Assembly (NCBI GenBank): GCA_937139335.1
Contig: CAKZPN010000023.1
Coordinates: 98,504-162,503, forward strand
DNA from: an uncultured Roseicyclus sp.
Lineage (GTDB): Bacteria; Pseudomonadota; Alphaproteobacteria; Rhodobacterales; Rhodobacteraceae
Direction: 5' to 3'
Length of the DNA: 64,000 bases
This document shows, in pieces, positions 25,688 to 34,306 of the stretch. The notes under the pieces were generated by a model. It was not told the origin of the DNA. It worked only from the letters and a program-made list of their open reading frames with translations, and made no database searches. Numbering within the stretch: position 1 is the stretch's first letter; every line of letters starts with the position of its first letter. The position numbers and the translations under genes were made by a program.

Positions 25688-26338
25688 ATGGAGATTCTCG
25701 CCGGCGTCCCGACACCTGCCGTGACCACCAGTGCGGCAAACAGCATGATCACCGCCGATTTCCAGACCTTCCTGCGCCTTCTGACGACCCAGATGCAGAA
25801 CCAGGACCCGCTGAACCCGATGGAATCGACCGAGTTCGCGAGCCAGCTGGCGCAGTTTTCCGGCGTCGAGCAGCAGGTGCGCACCAACGACCTGCTGACC
25901 GCGATGCAGGCGGGGCTTGCCACGCTGGGCATGGGCGAACTGGGCGGCTGGATCGGGATGGAGGCGCGGGCAGAGATGCCGGTGAACTTCGAGGGACAGA
26001 CCGTGCGGCTTGCCGGCGCGCCGCATGCGCTGGCCGACCGGATGGAGCTGATCGTGCGCGACGCGCGGGGCAATGTGGTGCAGCAGATCCCGATCCCGCT
26101 CAGCGCCGACGGTTTCTCGTGGGACGGCAACGACCTCTCCGGCGACAGCGTGCCGGAGGGGATCTACAGCTTCACGGTCCAGAACTGGTCCGGCGAGGAC
26201 ATGATCGAGGAGCGCGGCGCGATGGTCTATTCAACGGTGGAGGAGGCGCAATTGGTCGGCACCGAAGTGTGGCTGACCATGGAGGGTGGCTTGAGCATCC
26301 CGGCGGCCTCGGTGCTGGGGCTGCGGCGACCCGGGTGA
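25688..26338 (+). CDS. flgD: Hook-capping scaffold FlgD
   Basis: FlgD caps the growing hook. The 216-residue product has the N-terminal F-L-R-L-L-T-T-Q-M-Q-N-Q-D-P-L-N-P-M signature and a C-terminal beta-sandwich (FlgD Ig-like and Tudor-like). It follows fliK by 24 bases and ends the plus-strand block, convergent with ubiB. Confidence 0.96.
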   Translation: MEILAGVPTPAVTTSAANSMITADFQTFLRLLTTQMQNQDPLNPMESTEFASQLAQFSGVEQQVRTNDLLTAMQAGLATLGMGELGGWIGMEARAEMPVNFEGQTVRLAGAPHALADRMELIVRDARGNVVQQIPIPLSADGFSWDGNDLSGDSVPEGIYSFTVQNWSGEDMIEERGAMVYSTVEEAQLVGTEVWLTMEGGLSIPAASVLGLRRPG

Positions 26339-26354
26339 CGATCCGCGCGCCAGG

Positions 26355-27884
26355 TCAGAGCAGCGCGACCAGAACCGCGAGCGCGGCACCCGCCGCCAGC
26401 CCGGCGGCGCCGTAGGCCACCCGTTCGGGCCAGGGATTGCGACGCTCGATCCGGGGCGGGTTCGCCTGCGCCAGCAACGCTTGTTCCGCCAGCGCGGGCA
26501 GGCGCGGGCCAAAGCGCGACAGCACCCGCACCGTGTCCCAGAGGTCGCGGACCACGGCCTTGGGCCCGACATGCTCGGTGATGTAGCCCTCGACCACCGG
26601 CCGCGCGACGACCCAGATGTTGATGTCGGGGTCGAGCGAGCGCGACACGCCTTCCACCACCACCATGGTCCGCTGCAGCAGGATCAGCTCGGTCCGCGTT
26701 TCCATCCCGAAGCGTTCGGTCACCTCGAAAAGATAGGCCAGCAGCCGCGCCATCGAGATGCGGCTCGCGTCCATGCCGAAGATCGGCTCGCCCACCGAGC
26801 GGAGCGCCTGCGCGAACTCGTCGATGTTGCGGTCGGCGGGCACGTAGCCCGCCTCGAAATGCACCTCGGCCACGCGGCGGTAATCCTTGCGGATGAAGCC
26901 CATGAGGATCTCGGCGTAGACCCGCCGCGTGTAGGCGTCGAGCCGCCCCATGATCCCGAAATCCAGCGCCACCACGTCACCGTTCGCGGCGACCTTCAGG
27001 TTGCCCTGGTGCATGTCGGCGTGGAAGAACCCGTCGCGCAGCGCGTGGCGCAGGAACATCTGCAGTACCTTCGCGGCCAGCGCCTTGCGGTCATGTCCGG
27101 CGGCGTCGATGGCGTCGAGGTCGGACATGGTGATGCCCTCGACCCAGCCCAGCGTCATCATCCGCCGCGACGACAGGAACCATTCGATCTCGGGCACGAC
27201 GAAGCCCTCGTCGCGGCCGGTGTTGGCGTGAAACTCGCCGCAGGCAGAGGCCTCGATCCGCAGATCCAGCTCCTGCGTCACGACGCCCTCGAAATGCGCG
27301 ATCACCTCGCGCGGGCGCAACCGGCGGGAGGAGGGCGACAGCGTCTCGACGAACCAGGCGATCAGGTAGAAGGCGTCGATGTCCTTGCGAAACGCCCGCT
27401 CAATGCCGGGGCGCAGGATCTTGACCGCCACGGTGCGCCCGTCATGGGCCGTGCGCGCCTTGTGCACCTGCGCGATGGAGGCGGCGGCGACCGGCTCGGA
27501 AAACTCGGAGAACAGGCTCTCGACCGGCTTCTCCATCTCGTGGGCCACGACGCGCAGCGCCTCGGCCAGCGGAAACGGCGGCAGCTTGTCCTGCAGCACT
27601 TGCAATTGCTTGGCCATCTCGGGGCCGACGACGTCGGGCCGTGTCGACAGGATCTGGCCGAACTTGATGTAGGCGGGGCCCAGCGCCGTCAACGCGCGCG
27701 GCACCGGCGGCACCGTCGGATCGCCCCGCAGCCCCAGCCACTTGAACGGCCAGCCGAGTACGCGCGCTGCGACGCGGATGGTGGCGGGCGCATCCATCGT
27801 CTCGAGCACCGCCTTCATCGCCCCCGTCCGCTCGAAGGTCGCACCGGTGCGGATCAACCGCCAGATGTTGTGCGGGCCCTTCAC
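26355..27884 (-). CDS. ubiB: Ubiquinone-biosynthesis kinase-like protein UbiB
   Basis: UbiB is an atypical kinase-fold membrane ATPase needed for coenzyme Q hydroxylation steps. The 509-residue product has the K-F-G-Q motif (Y-I-K-F-G-Q-I-L-S-T-R), the Ala-rich loop A-A-A-S-I-A-Q-V-H-K-A, the catalytic H-A-D-M-H-Q-G-N-L and D-F-G-I-M-G-R segments, and a C-terminal membrane helix. It starts at GTG 27884, one base after the ubiE stop, forming a ubiE-ubiB operon. Confidence 0.96.
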   Translation of the reverse strand: MKGPHNIWRLIRTGATFERTGAMKAVLETMDAPATIRVAARVLGWPFKWLGLRGDPTVPPVPRALTALGPAYIKFGQILSTRPDVVGPEMAKQLQVLQDKLPPFPLAEALRVVAHEMEKPVESLFSEFSEPVAAASIAQVHKARTAHDGRTVAVKILRPGIERAFRKDIDAFYLIAWFVETLSPSSRRLRPREVIAHFEGVVTQELDLRIEASACGEFHANTGRDEGFVVPEIEWFLSSRRMMTLGWVEGITMSDLDAIDAAGHDRKALAAKVLQMFLRHALRDGFFHADMHQGNLKVAANGDVVALDFGIMGRLDAYTRRVYAEILMGFIRKDYRRVAEVHFEAGYVPADRNIDEFAQALRSVGEPIFGMDASRISMARLLAYLFEVTERFGMETRTELILLQRTMVVVEGVSRSLDPDINIWVVARPVVEGYITEHVGPKAVVRDLWDTVRVLSRFGPRLPALAEQALLAQANPPRIERRNPWPERVAYGAAGLAAGAALAVLVALL

Positions 27885-27885
27885 G

Positions 27886-28641
27886 TCAGATCTTCCACCC
27901 GGAATGCAGCGCCGCGATGCCGAGCGACAGATTGCGGTAGCTGACCTGCTCGAACCCGGCGGCGCGGATCATGGAGGCGAACGCCTCCTGGTCGGGGAAC
28001 TTGCGGATCGATTCGACGAGGTACTGGTAGCTGTCGCGGTCGTTCGCGATCATCTGGCCCATGCGCGGGATCACGTTGAAGGAATAGAGGTCGTAGAGCT
28101 TCTGCATCCCCTCGTTCGGAAGCTGCGAGAACTCCAGCACCATCAGCCGCCCGCCGGGTTTCAGCACGCGGAAGGCTTCGTCGAGCGCATCATGGATGCG
28201 GGTGACGTTGCGGATGCCGAAGCTGATCGTGTAGCGGTCGAAACTGTTGTCCTCGAACGGCAGCGCCATGGCGTCGCCGACGATCCAGTCGAGCTTGTCG
28301 GCCATCCGCGCCGCCTCGGCGCGCTTCTGCCCCTCGACCAGCATCGATTCCGTCATGTCGAGCACGGTGGCCGTGGCCCCCGGCGCGCGGCCGAGAAAGC
28401 GGAAGGACACGTCGCCTGTGCCACCCGCCACGTCGAGCAGGCGCTGGCCGTCGCGGGGCGCGAGCCAATCCATCATCGCGTCTTTCCAGACCCGGTGGAT
28501 GCCCATGCTCATCACGTCGTTCATGACGTCGTATTTCGAGGCGACATTGGTGAAGACGCCGTGGACCATCCCGGCCTTCTGATCCTCGGCGACCTCGCGG
28601 TTGCCGAAATGGGTCGTGCGCCCGTCTGTGTCCTCGGCCAT
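27886..28641 (-). CDS. ubiE: Ubiquinone/menaquinone C-methyltransferase UbiE
   Basis: UbiE methylates the quinone ring using S-adenosylmethionine. The 251-residue product has the SAM motif [12 protein letters not shown] (about 63-74), the family motif [11 protein letters not shown] and a V-L-E-F-S-Q segment. It begins the ubiE-ubiB pair and is divergent from mutM. Confidence 0.97.
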   Translation of the reverse strand: MAEDTDGRTTHFGNREVAEDQKAGMVHGVFTNVASKYDVMNDVMSMGIHRVWKDAMMDWLAPRDGQRLLDVAGGTGDVSFRFLGRAPGATATVLDMTESMLVEGQKRAEAARMADKLDWIVGDAMALPFEDNSFDRYTISFGIRNVTRIHDALDEAFRVLKPGGRLMVLEFSQLPNEGMQKLYDLYSFNVIPRMGQMIANDRDSYQYLVESIRKFPDQEAFASMIRAAGFEQVSYRNLSLGIAALHSGWKI

Positions 28642-28726
28642 CGGGGTTGTCCTTCTCTGCGCCGGCCCCTTCTTGTAGAGGTTGCACGGGCGTTACACCT
28701 TTGCCCAGACCATAGGAAAGCCCGCT

Positions 28727-29593
28727 TTGCCCGAACTTCCAGAAGTAGAGACAGTCCGTCGCGGGCTTGCCCCCGTTCTGGAAGGCGCCCGGATCGCCCG
28801 TGCGCAGGTCAACCGGCCCGACCTGCGCTGGCCCTTTCCCGAGCGGATGGCCGAACGTCTGACCGGCGCGCGGGTGGACCGGTTGCGCCGCCGGTCGAAA
28901 TACATCCTCGCCGATCTCGACACCGGCGAGACGTTGATCGTGCATCTCGGCATGTCCGGGCGGATGATCGTGTCGGGCGGGGGCGAAGGGCGCGACATGC
29001 TGGCGCAGTTCCACCACCTGCACCCGGCACCAGAAAAGCATGACCACGTCATCCTCGACACCGAGGCGGGCGCGCGCGTCACCTTCAACGACGCCCGCCG
29101 GTTTGGCGCGATGGACCTGGCGCCGACCGCCACGGTCGAGACGCATTGGCTGCTCGCGGGCCTCGGGCCCGAGCCGCTGGGTAATGCCTTCAACGAGGCA
29201 CACCTGATCGCCGCGTTCCACGGTCGGCGCACGCCGGTCAAGGCGGCGCTCCTGGATCAGCGGATCGTGGCAGGTCTGGGAAACATCTATGTCTGCGAGG
29301 CGCTGCACCGCGCCGGCATCTCGCCCTTGCGGCAGGCCGGCCGCATCGCCGCACCGCGAGTCGCGGCGCTGGTCCCGATCATCCGCGATGTGCTGTCCGA
29401 GGCGATCGAGGCGGGCGGGTCGAGCCTGCGCGATTATCGACAGGCGGACGGCGAACTGGGATATTTTCAACACAGGTTCCGCGCCTACGGTCGCGAGGGC
29501 GAGCCCTGCCAAACCCCGGATTGCCAAGGCCAAATCCGCAGGACGGTGCAATCGGGGCGGTCGAGCTTCTATTGCGCGTCGTGTCAAAGATAG
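28727..29593 (+). CDS. mutM: Formamidopyrimidine-DNA glycosylase MutM
   Basis: MutM (Fpg) removes 8-oxoguanine and ring-opened purines. The enzyme needs proline as its mature first residue, so translation must start at TTG 28727, giving L/M-P-E-L-P-E-V-E; an AGGAAAG six bases upstream supports this. The 288-residue product has the catalytic P-E, the Lys of beta-turn [10 protein letters not shown], and an intact C-terminal zinc finger (C-x4-C then C-x2-C). It is divergent from ubiE. Confidence 0.96.
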   Translation: MPELPEVETVRRGLAPVLEGARIARAQVNRPDLRWPFPERMAERLTGARVDRLRRRSKYILADLDTGETLIVHLGMSGRMIVSGGGEGRDMLAQFHHLHPAPEKHDHVILDTEAGARVTFNDARRFGAMDLAPTATVETHWLLAGLGPEPLGNAFNEAHLIAAFHGRRTPVKAALLDQRIVAGLGNIYVCEALHRAGISPLRQAGRIAAPRVAALVPIIRDVLSEAIEAGGSSLRDYRQADGELGYFQHRFRAYGREGEPCQTPDCQGQIRRTVQSGRSSFYCASCQR

Positions 29594-29669
29594 CTTGAAA
29601 CCGCGCGCCTTGGTGCTAACGCTCCCCCTTTGAGCCCCCGTGGCACCCACAGCCGGAGAGCCGGAACAC

Positions 29670-30446
29670 ATGGCCTATGAGACCCTGATCGTCGAGATCG
29701 AAGATCACATCGCGCTCATCAAGCTGAACCGTCCCGATGCCCTGAATGCCCTCAACAGCCAGCTTCTTGGCGAACTGGCCAAGGCGCTGAAATCGGCTGA
29801 CGCGAACGAAAAGGTGCGCTGTATCGTCCTGACCGGCAGCGAAAAGGCCTTCGCGGCCGGCGCCGACATCAAGGAAATGAGCGACAAGAGCTTTGTCGAT
29901 GTCTTCGCCTCCGACATGTTCGGCGGCGACGCGGAACAGATGCTGCGCACCCGCAAGCCGATCATCGCCGCCGTGTCGGGCTACGCGCTGGGCGGTGGCT
30001 GCGAGCTGGCGATGATGTGCGATTTCATCATCGCCGCCGAGAACGCGAAATTCGGCCAGCCCGAGATCAACCTCGGCGTCATGGCCGGGATGGGCGGCAC
30101 CCAGCGGCTGACGCGCTTCGTGGGCAAGTCCAAGTCGATGGACATGCACCTGACGGGCCGCTTCATGACCGCGGAGGAGGCCGAACGCTCCGGCCTCGTG
30201 TCGCGCGTGGTGCCGACCAAGAAGCTGATGGAAGAGGCGATGGCGGCGGCCGCCAAGATCGCCGAGAAATCCATGCTGGCGACGCTGGCGGCGAAAGAGG
30301 CCGTGAACCGCAGCTACGAGACGACGCTGCGCGAGGGCCTGTTGTTCGAGCGGCGGCTGTTCCACAGCCTCTTTGCGACCGAGGACCAGAAGGAAGGCAT
30401 GGCCGCCTTCCTCGAAAAGCGCGAGCCGCAGTTCCGCGACAAGTGA
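29670..30446 (+). CDS. Enoyl-CoA hydratase (crotonase)
   Basis: The 258-residue product hydrates trans-2-enoyl-CoA in beta-oxidation or related pathways. It has the oxyanion-hole segments A-G-A-D-I-K-E-M and A-L-G-G-G-C-E-L-A and the catalytic glutamates in G-G-G-C-E-L and F-G-Q-P-E-I-N-L-G, all closely like mitochondrial short-chain ECH. ATG 29670 fits the family; an upstream in-frame GTG would add ten residues of no family resemblance. It lies between mutM and rpsT, a common order in Rhodobacteraceae. Confidence 0.94.
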   Translation: MAYETLIVEIEDHIALIKLNRPDALNALNSQLLGELAKALKSADANEKVRCIVLTGSEKAFAAGADIKEMSDKSFVDVFASDMFGGDAEQMLRTRKPIIAAVSGYALGGGCELAMMCDFIIAAENAKFGQPEINLGVMAGMGGTQRLTRFVGKSKSMDMHLTGRFMTAEEAERSGLVSRVVPTKKLMEEAMAAAAKIAEKSMLATLAAKEAVNRSYETTLREGLLFERRLFHSLFATEDQKEGMAAFLEKREPQFRDK

Positions 30447-30465
30447 CGGTGAGCCGGACGGCGCA

Positions 30466-30486
30466 GGGTGGGCAATCTGCCCACCC
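30466..30486. terminator. Perfect hairpin after the enoyl-CoA hydratase gene
   Basis: Nine-base arms (GGGTGGGCA and its complement) flank a three-base loop ATC, beginning 20 bases after the stop. There is no T-run, so it may end or protect the transcript or be a dispersed intergenic palindrome. The rest of 30447-30688 shows only the rpsT promoter region, with nothing else I can identify. Confidence 0.55.
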
Positions 30487-30688
30487 ATTCCTCGCACGTC
30501 GTGATGTGCGGCGCCTCTGCGGCCTCGGCAAACGGTATTTGCATCCCGCCCGGAAACCCTGTATGCGCCGCGCCAGACATGCGTGTGAGGCCCGCCTTGG
30601 CCAGAGTCGCCCGGTAGCGAACCCGGGGTCGGGATCTCCCGCGCGAACCATATTTTAACGCGACCCGACAAGACGAAAGAGACACGAC

Positions 30689-30955
30689 ATGGCCAATACG
30701 CCCCAGTCCAAGAAACGCGCCCGTCAGAACGAGCAGCGCTTTGCCGTGAACAAGGCGCGCCGCTCGCGCATCCGCACCTACCTGCGCAAGGTCGAAGAGG
30801 CGATCACCGCCGGCGATCACGACGCGGCCCAGCAGGCGCTGAAGGTGGCACAGCCCGAGATGATGCGCGGCGTCACCAAGGGTGTGTTGCACAAGAACAC
30901 CGTGGCACGGAAAATGTCGCGGCTTTCCTCGCGCGTGAAGTCCCTCAAGGCCTGA
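30689..30955 (+). CDS. rpsT: Ribosomal protein bS20
   Basis: The 88-residue basic protein binds 16S rRNA in the small subunit. It starts [14 protein letters not shown] and contains [12 protein letters not shown], both typical of S20. A strong GAAAGAGA-type sequence precedes it, and a likely terminator follows. Confidence 0.98.
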   Translation: MANTPQSKKRARQNEQRFAVNKARRSRIRTYLRKVEEAITAGDHDAAQQALKVAQPEMMRGVTKGVLHKNTVARKMSRLSSRVKSLKA

Positions 30956-30984
30956 GTCGCCTGCCCGACTTCGACCGCCTGAAT

Positions 30985-31011
30985 GGCGCGTCCCGACCAG
31001 GGCGCGCCTTT
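30985..31011 (+). terminator. Probable rpsT terminator
   Basis: GGCGCG-T-CCC (30985-30994) pairs with GGGCGCGCC (31000-31008), leaving one bulged T and a five-base loop. A short TTT and then a T-rich stretch follow. Confidence 0.55.
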
Positions 31012-31554
31012 CGCATTTTAAAAATCCTTTGAGTCAGAAGCTGCTAAGCCCAGCCGCCAGATTCGAAACGTGTTCACGGTTCTGTCAAGATTGAAGAGTC
31101 GTTGCAGCATCGCCGCGCGATCCGGTAGTTTGATCCAGCGATTCAGGCGCCTTGGGGGGCGGATTGGAGGAGCAAGGGGCAAGGTCTGACGATGCGACAA
31201 CCCGGATGGGTTGGGCGGAACGCGTGTTTCCGCAGCCGTCAGGATCATGCCACTTGTCGGAGGATAGAGCACCCGGGTCTTTAGCCCGGCTCTGCGGGAC
31301 ATCCTTCATCCTCTGGTCCTACCTCTGATTGCCAGACCCGCGGCCCATGACAACTGGCGCCTGTGCCGGTGCATCTTCATGCATCGGACCATGTCGGCAT
31401 TGTCCTGGATCGGGTCCGGAAATCGACCGCGACGGGGACGGGACACCCCATGCGGCAAGGCACGTCAGCTTCGTAACCTGACCGGTTACCGGACGGGTTG
31501 GACGTGGTCGGTCATTGGCAGGTGACCTCGAAGAAGAACAAGGATGGAGTGAAG
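31012..31554. other. 543-base non-coding region before dnaA
   Basis: This is the longest stretch without a convincing gene. It must hold the dnaA promoter. I looked for DnaA boxes of the TTATCCACA type and found none exact; the nearest is TGATCCAGC at 31131. A short palindrome CCGGT-T-ACCGG at 31482-31492 overlaps a GTAACC/GGTTAC dyad (31473-31489) about 65 bases before the dnaA ATG and could be an operator. I cannot say from this that the region is the chromosomal origin. Confidence 0.5.
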
Positions 31555-32976
31555 ATGACGCACGAAACGTGGGGGCAAGTCCGGGGGGAGCTGCTCAAAT
31601 CGGTGGGCGAGAACAATTTCTCGGCCTGGATCGACCCGATCACCTTTGATCGCCTCGACGAGCGCACCGCCCGCTTTCACGTTCCGACGACCTTCTTCGG
31701 CTCCTGGGTGTCGCAGAATTTCGGCGACGTCATCCTGCGCCACCTGATCTCTGCCGGTGTCGGCGTGGACCGCGTCGAGTTTTCCGTTGATGCCGGCCTT
31801 GCCGCGCGCGCCGGCAACCGCAACGTGGCCCCGGCCGCGAACGCCGCCGCCCATCCCGCCGAGAGCAGCGGCTTTGCCGCCGCCACCAACAGCGCGCCTG
31901 CCCCGCGCGCGATGCACCGCACCGGCACCGACGACCTGCCTGGCGCGACGCTGAACCCGGTTTACACTTTCGACAACTTCGTCGTCGGCAAGCCCAACGA
32001 GCTGGCCCATGCCGCCGCCCGGCGCGTGGCCGAGGGGCGCGACGTGACCTTCAACCCGCTGTTCCTCTATGGCGGCGTGGGCTTGGGCAAGACGCACCTG
32101 ATGCACGCCATCGCCTGGGATCTGCGGGCGCGCTTCCCCGAGGCGCGTGTGCTTTACCTCTCGGCGGAACAGTTCATGTACCGCTTCGTGCGCGCGCTGC
32201 GCGAGCAGGACACGATGACCTTCAAGCAGATCTTCCGCTCGGTCGACGTGCTGATGGTCGATGACGTGCAGTTCATCGCCGGCAAGACCTCGACGCAGGA
32301 AGAATTCTTCCACACGTTCAACGCGCTGGTCGAAGAGGGCAAGCAGATCATCATCTCGGGCGACCGCGCCCCGGTCGATATGGAGGAGCTGGACGCCCGT
32401 ATCGCCTCGCGGCTGCAATGCGGCCTCGTCGTCGACCTGCACCCGACCGATTACGAGCTGCGGCTGGGCGTGTTGCAGCACAAGGCCGAGCAGGCGATGC
32501 TGCGCAACCCGCAGATCAAGCTGGCCGAGGGCGTGCTGGAGTTCATGGCGCAGCGCATCTCCACCAACATCCGTGTGGTCGAAGGGGCGCTGACGCGTCT
32601 TTTCGCCTTCGCCGACCTGGTGCGGCGCGAAATCACCGTCGAGATGGTGCAGGATTGCCTGGCCGACATCCTGCGATCCACCGACCGCAAGGTGACGCTG
32701 GACCAGATCATCAAGACCTGCTGCGAGTACTACAAGATCCGGCAGGCCGACATCACCGGGTCGAGCCGCGCGCGCGCGGTGGCGCGGCCGCGGCAGATGG
32801 CGATGTACCTGTCCAAGGCGCTGACCTCGCGCAGCTACCCCGAGATCGCCCGCAAGCTGGGCGGCCGCGACCACACCACGGTGCTTTACGGTGTGCGCAA
32901 GATCGAGGAACTGATGGCGGTCGACAGCCAGATCGCCGAGGATGCCGAGATCCTGCGCCGGATGCTCGAAGCCTGA
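31555..32976 (+). CDS. dnaA: Chromosomal replication initiator DnaA
   Basis: DnaA binds and opens the replication origin. ATG 31555 with GGAG at 31546-31549 gives a 473-residue protein beginning M-T-H-E-T-W-G, like other Rhodobacteraceae; an upstream TTG is rejected. Domains: I (1-80), a low-complexity Ala-rich domain II (about 82-130), AAA+ domain III with Walker A G-G-V-G-L-G-K-T (173-180) and Walker B L-M-V-D-D-V-Q-F, and DNA-binding domain IV with G-R-D-H-T-T-V-L-Y-G. It leads dnaN-recF and then gyrB. Confidence 0.98.
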   Translation: MTHETWGQVRGELLKSVGENNFSAWIDPITFDRLDERTARFHVPTTFFGSWVSQNFGDVILRHLISAGVGVDRVEFSVDAGLAARAGNRNVAPAANAAAHPAESSGFAAATNSAPAPRAMHRTGTDDLPGATLNPVYTFDNFVVGKPNELAHAAARRVAEGRDVTFNPLFLYGGVGLGKTHLMHAIAWDLRARFPEARVLYLSAEQFMYRFVRALREQDTMTFKQIFRSVDVLMVDDVQFIAGKTSTQEEFFHTFNALVEEGKQIIISGDRAPVDMEELDARIASRLQCGLVVDLHPTDYELRLGVLQHKAEQAMLRNPQIKLAEGVLEFMAQRISTNIRVVEGALTRLFAFADLVRREITVEMVQDCLADILRSTDRKVTLDQIIKTCCEYYKIRQADITGSSRARAVARPRQMAMYLSKALTSRSYPEIARKLGGRDHTTVLYGVRKIEELMAVDSQIAEDAEILRRMLEA

Positions 32977-33112
32977 GCGCAACGCCCCGGGCGGCAGGTC
33001 CCCCGTGGGGGCTTGACGCCCGCGGCCTGCGCGGACACTCCTGTAAAAAACGGTTGTGCTGACGGGGCAGGCAGCTAGTGTCGCAGCCCCGCATCTTGTC
33101 GGAGCCAGGGTC

Positions 33113-34231
33113 ATGAAACTGTCGATCGAGCGCGCCACGCTGTTGCGCGCTGTCTCTCAGGCGCAGTCGGTCGTCGAACGCCGCAACACCATTCCGATCC
33201 TGGCCAATGTGCTCATCGAGGCCGAGGGCGACGCTGTCAGCTTCCGCGCCACCGACCTCGATATCGAGGTGGTCGACAAGGCCGCGGCGATGGTGGAACG
33301 GGCAGGCGCCACCACCGTTTCTGCGGTCACGCTGCACGAGATCGTGCGCAAGCTGCCCGACGGCGCGCTGGTCACGCTGAGCGACGACAGCGCCTCGGGC
33401 CGGCTGACGGTGCAGGCGGGGCGGTCGAACTTCCAGCTCGCGACGCTGCCCAAGGAAGATTTCCCGGTGATGACGGCGACCGAGTATGGCGCCAATTTCT
33501 CGGCGCCTGCGCCGGTGCTGCGGCGGCTGTTCGACAAGTCGAAATTCGCGATCTCCACCGAGGAGACACGCTATTACCTCAACGGTGTCTATTTCCACGT
33601 CGCCGAGGGGGAGAACGGCCCGGTGCTGCGCGCGGTCGCGACCGACGGGCACCGCCTCGCCCGGATCGACGCGATGCTGCCCGAGGGCGCCGCGGGGATG
33701 CCCGGCGTGATCGTGCCGCGCAAGACCGTGGGCGAGATGCGCAAGCTGCTCGACGATGACGACGCCCAGATCGCCGTGTCGGTGAGCGAGACCAAGATCC
33801 GCTTCGCCACGCCCGAGATCACGCTGACCTCCAAGGTCATCGACGGCACCTTCCCCGACTACGCCCGCGTCATCCCGCTGAACAACACCCGCCGGATGGA
33901 GGTGGACGCCGCCGATTTCGCCAAGGCGGTGGACCGCGTCGCGACCGTCAGCTCGGAGCGCTCGCGCGCGGTGAAGATGGCGCTGGACGAGGACCGGCTG
34001 GTGCTGTCGGTGAACGCGCCCGACGCCGGCAACGCCGAGGAAGAACTGGCCGTGGCCTATGGCGACGACAAGCTGGAGATCGGCTTCAACGCGAAATACC
34101 TGCTGGAGATTGCCAGCCAGGTGGACCGCGAGAATGCCGTCTTCCTGTTCTCCTCGCCCGGCGAGCCGACGCTGATGCGCGAAGGCAACGACACCTCCGC
34201 GATCTACGTCGTGATGCCGATGCGGGTGTAA
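33113..34231 (+). CDS. dnaN: DNA polymerase III beta sliding clamp
   Basis: DnaN tethers the polymerase to DNA as a ring dimer. The 372-residue product has three clamp-fold domains, starts M-K-L-S-I-E-R-A-T-L-L, and ends M-P-M-R-V, as the family does. ATG 33113 is chosen over an upstream in-frame start that would add 19 unrelated residues. Two palindromes lie just after the stop. Confidence 0.98.
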   Translation: MKLSIERATLLRAVSQAQSVVERRNTIPILANVLIEAEGDAVSFRATDLDIEVVDKAAAMVERAGATTVSAVTLHEIVRKLPDGALVTLSDDSASGRLTVQAGRSNFQLATLPKEDFPVMTATEYGANFSAPAPVLRRLFDKSKFAISTEETRYYLNGVYFHVAEGENGPVLRAVATDGHRLARIDAMLPEGAAGMPGVIVPRKTVGEMRKLLDDDDAQIAVSVSETKIRFATPEITLTSKVIDGTFPDYARVIPLNNTRRMEVDAADFAKAVDRVATVSSERSRAVKMALDEDRLVLSVNAPDAGNAEEELAVAYGDDKLEIGFNAKYLLEIASQVDRENAVFLFSSPGEPTLMREGNDTSAIYVVMPMRV

Positions 34232-34237
34232 GCACGC

Positions 34238-34257
34238 CGCGAAACTGCAGTTTCGCG
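34238..34257. repeat. Perfect 20-base palindrome, first of a pair
   Basis: Ten-base arms (CGCGAAACTG and complement) meet at a central CTGCAG with no loop. It starts seven bases past the dnaN stop and is followed one base later by a second palindrome with the same core. Confidence 0.8.
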
Positions 34258-34258
34258 C

Positions 34259-34280
34259 GGGGAAAACTGCAGTTTTCCCC
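34259..34280. repeat. Perfect 22-base palindrome, second of a pair
   Basis: Eleven-base arms (GGGGAAAACTG and complement) meet at CTGCAG. Its centre is 22 bases from that of the first palindrome, about two helical turns. It ends 26 bases before recF. It may serve as a tandem operator, cruciform or mRNA stem; without a T-run it is not a classic terminator. Confidence 0.8.
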
Positions 34281-34306
34281 TTCGCACCCTGCCGTAGACC
34301 GCTTGC

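Noticed and set aside
26481..27944. A 487-codon plus-strand frame opposite ubiB
   Set aside because: It is His/Arg/Asp-rich antisense shadow sequence; UbiB motifs on the minus strand are complete.
30956..31554. Replication origin with DnaA boxes
   Set aside because: No exact TTATCCACA-type box was found, so the gene neighbourhood alone does not prove origin status.
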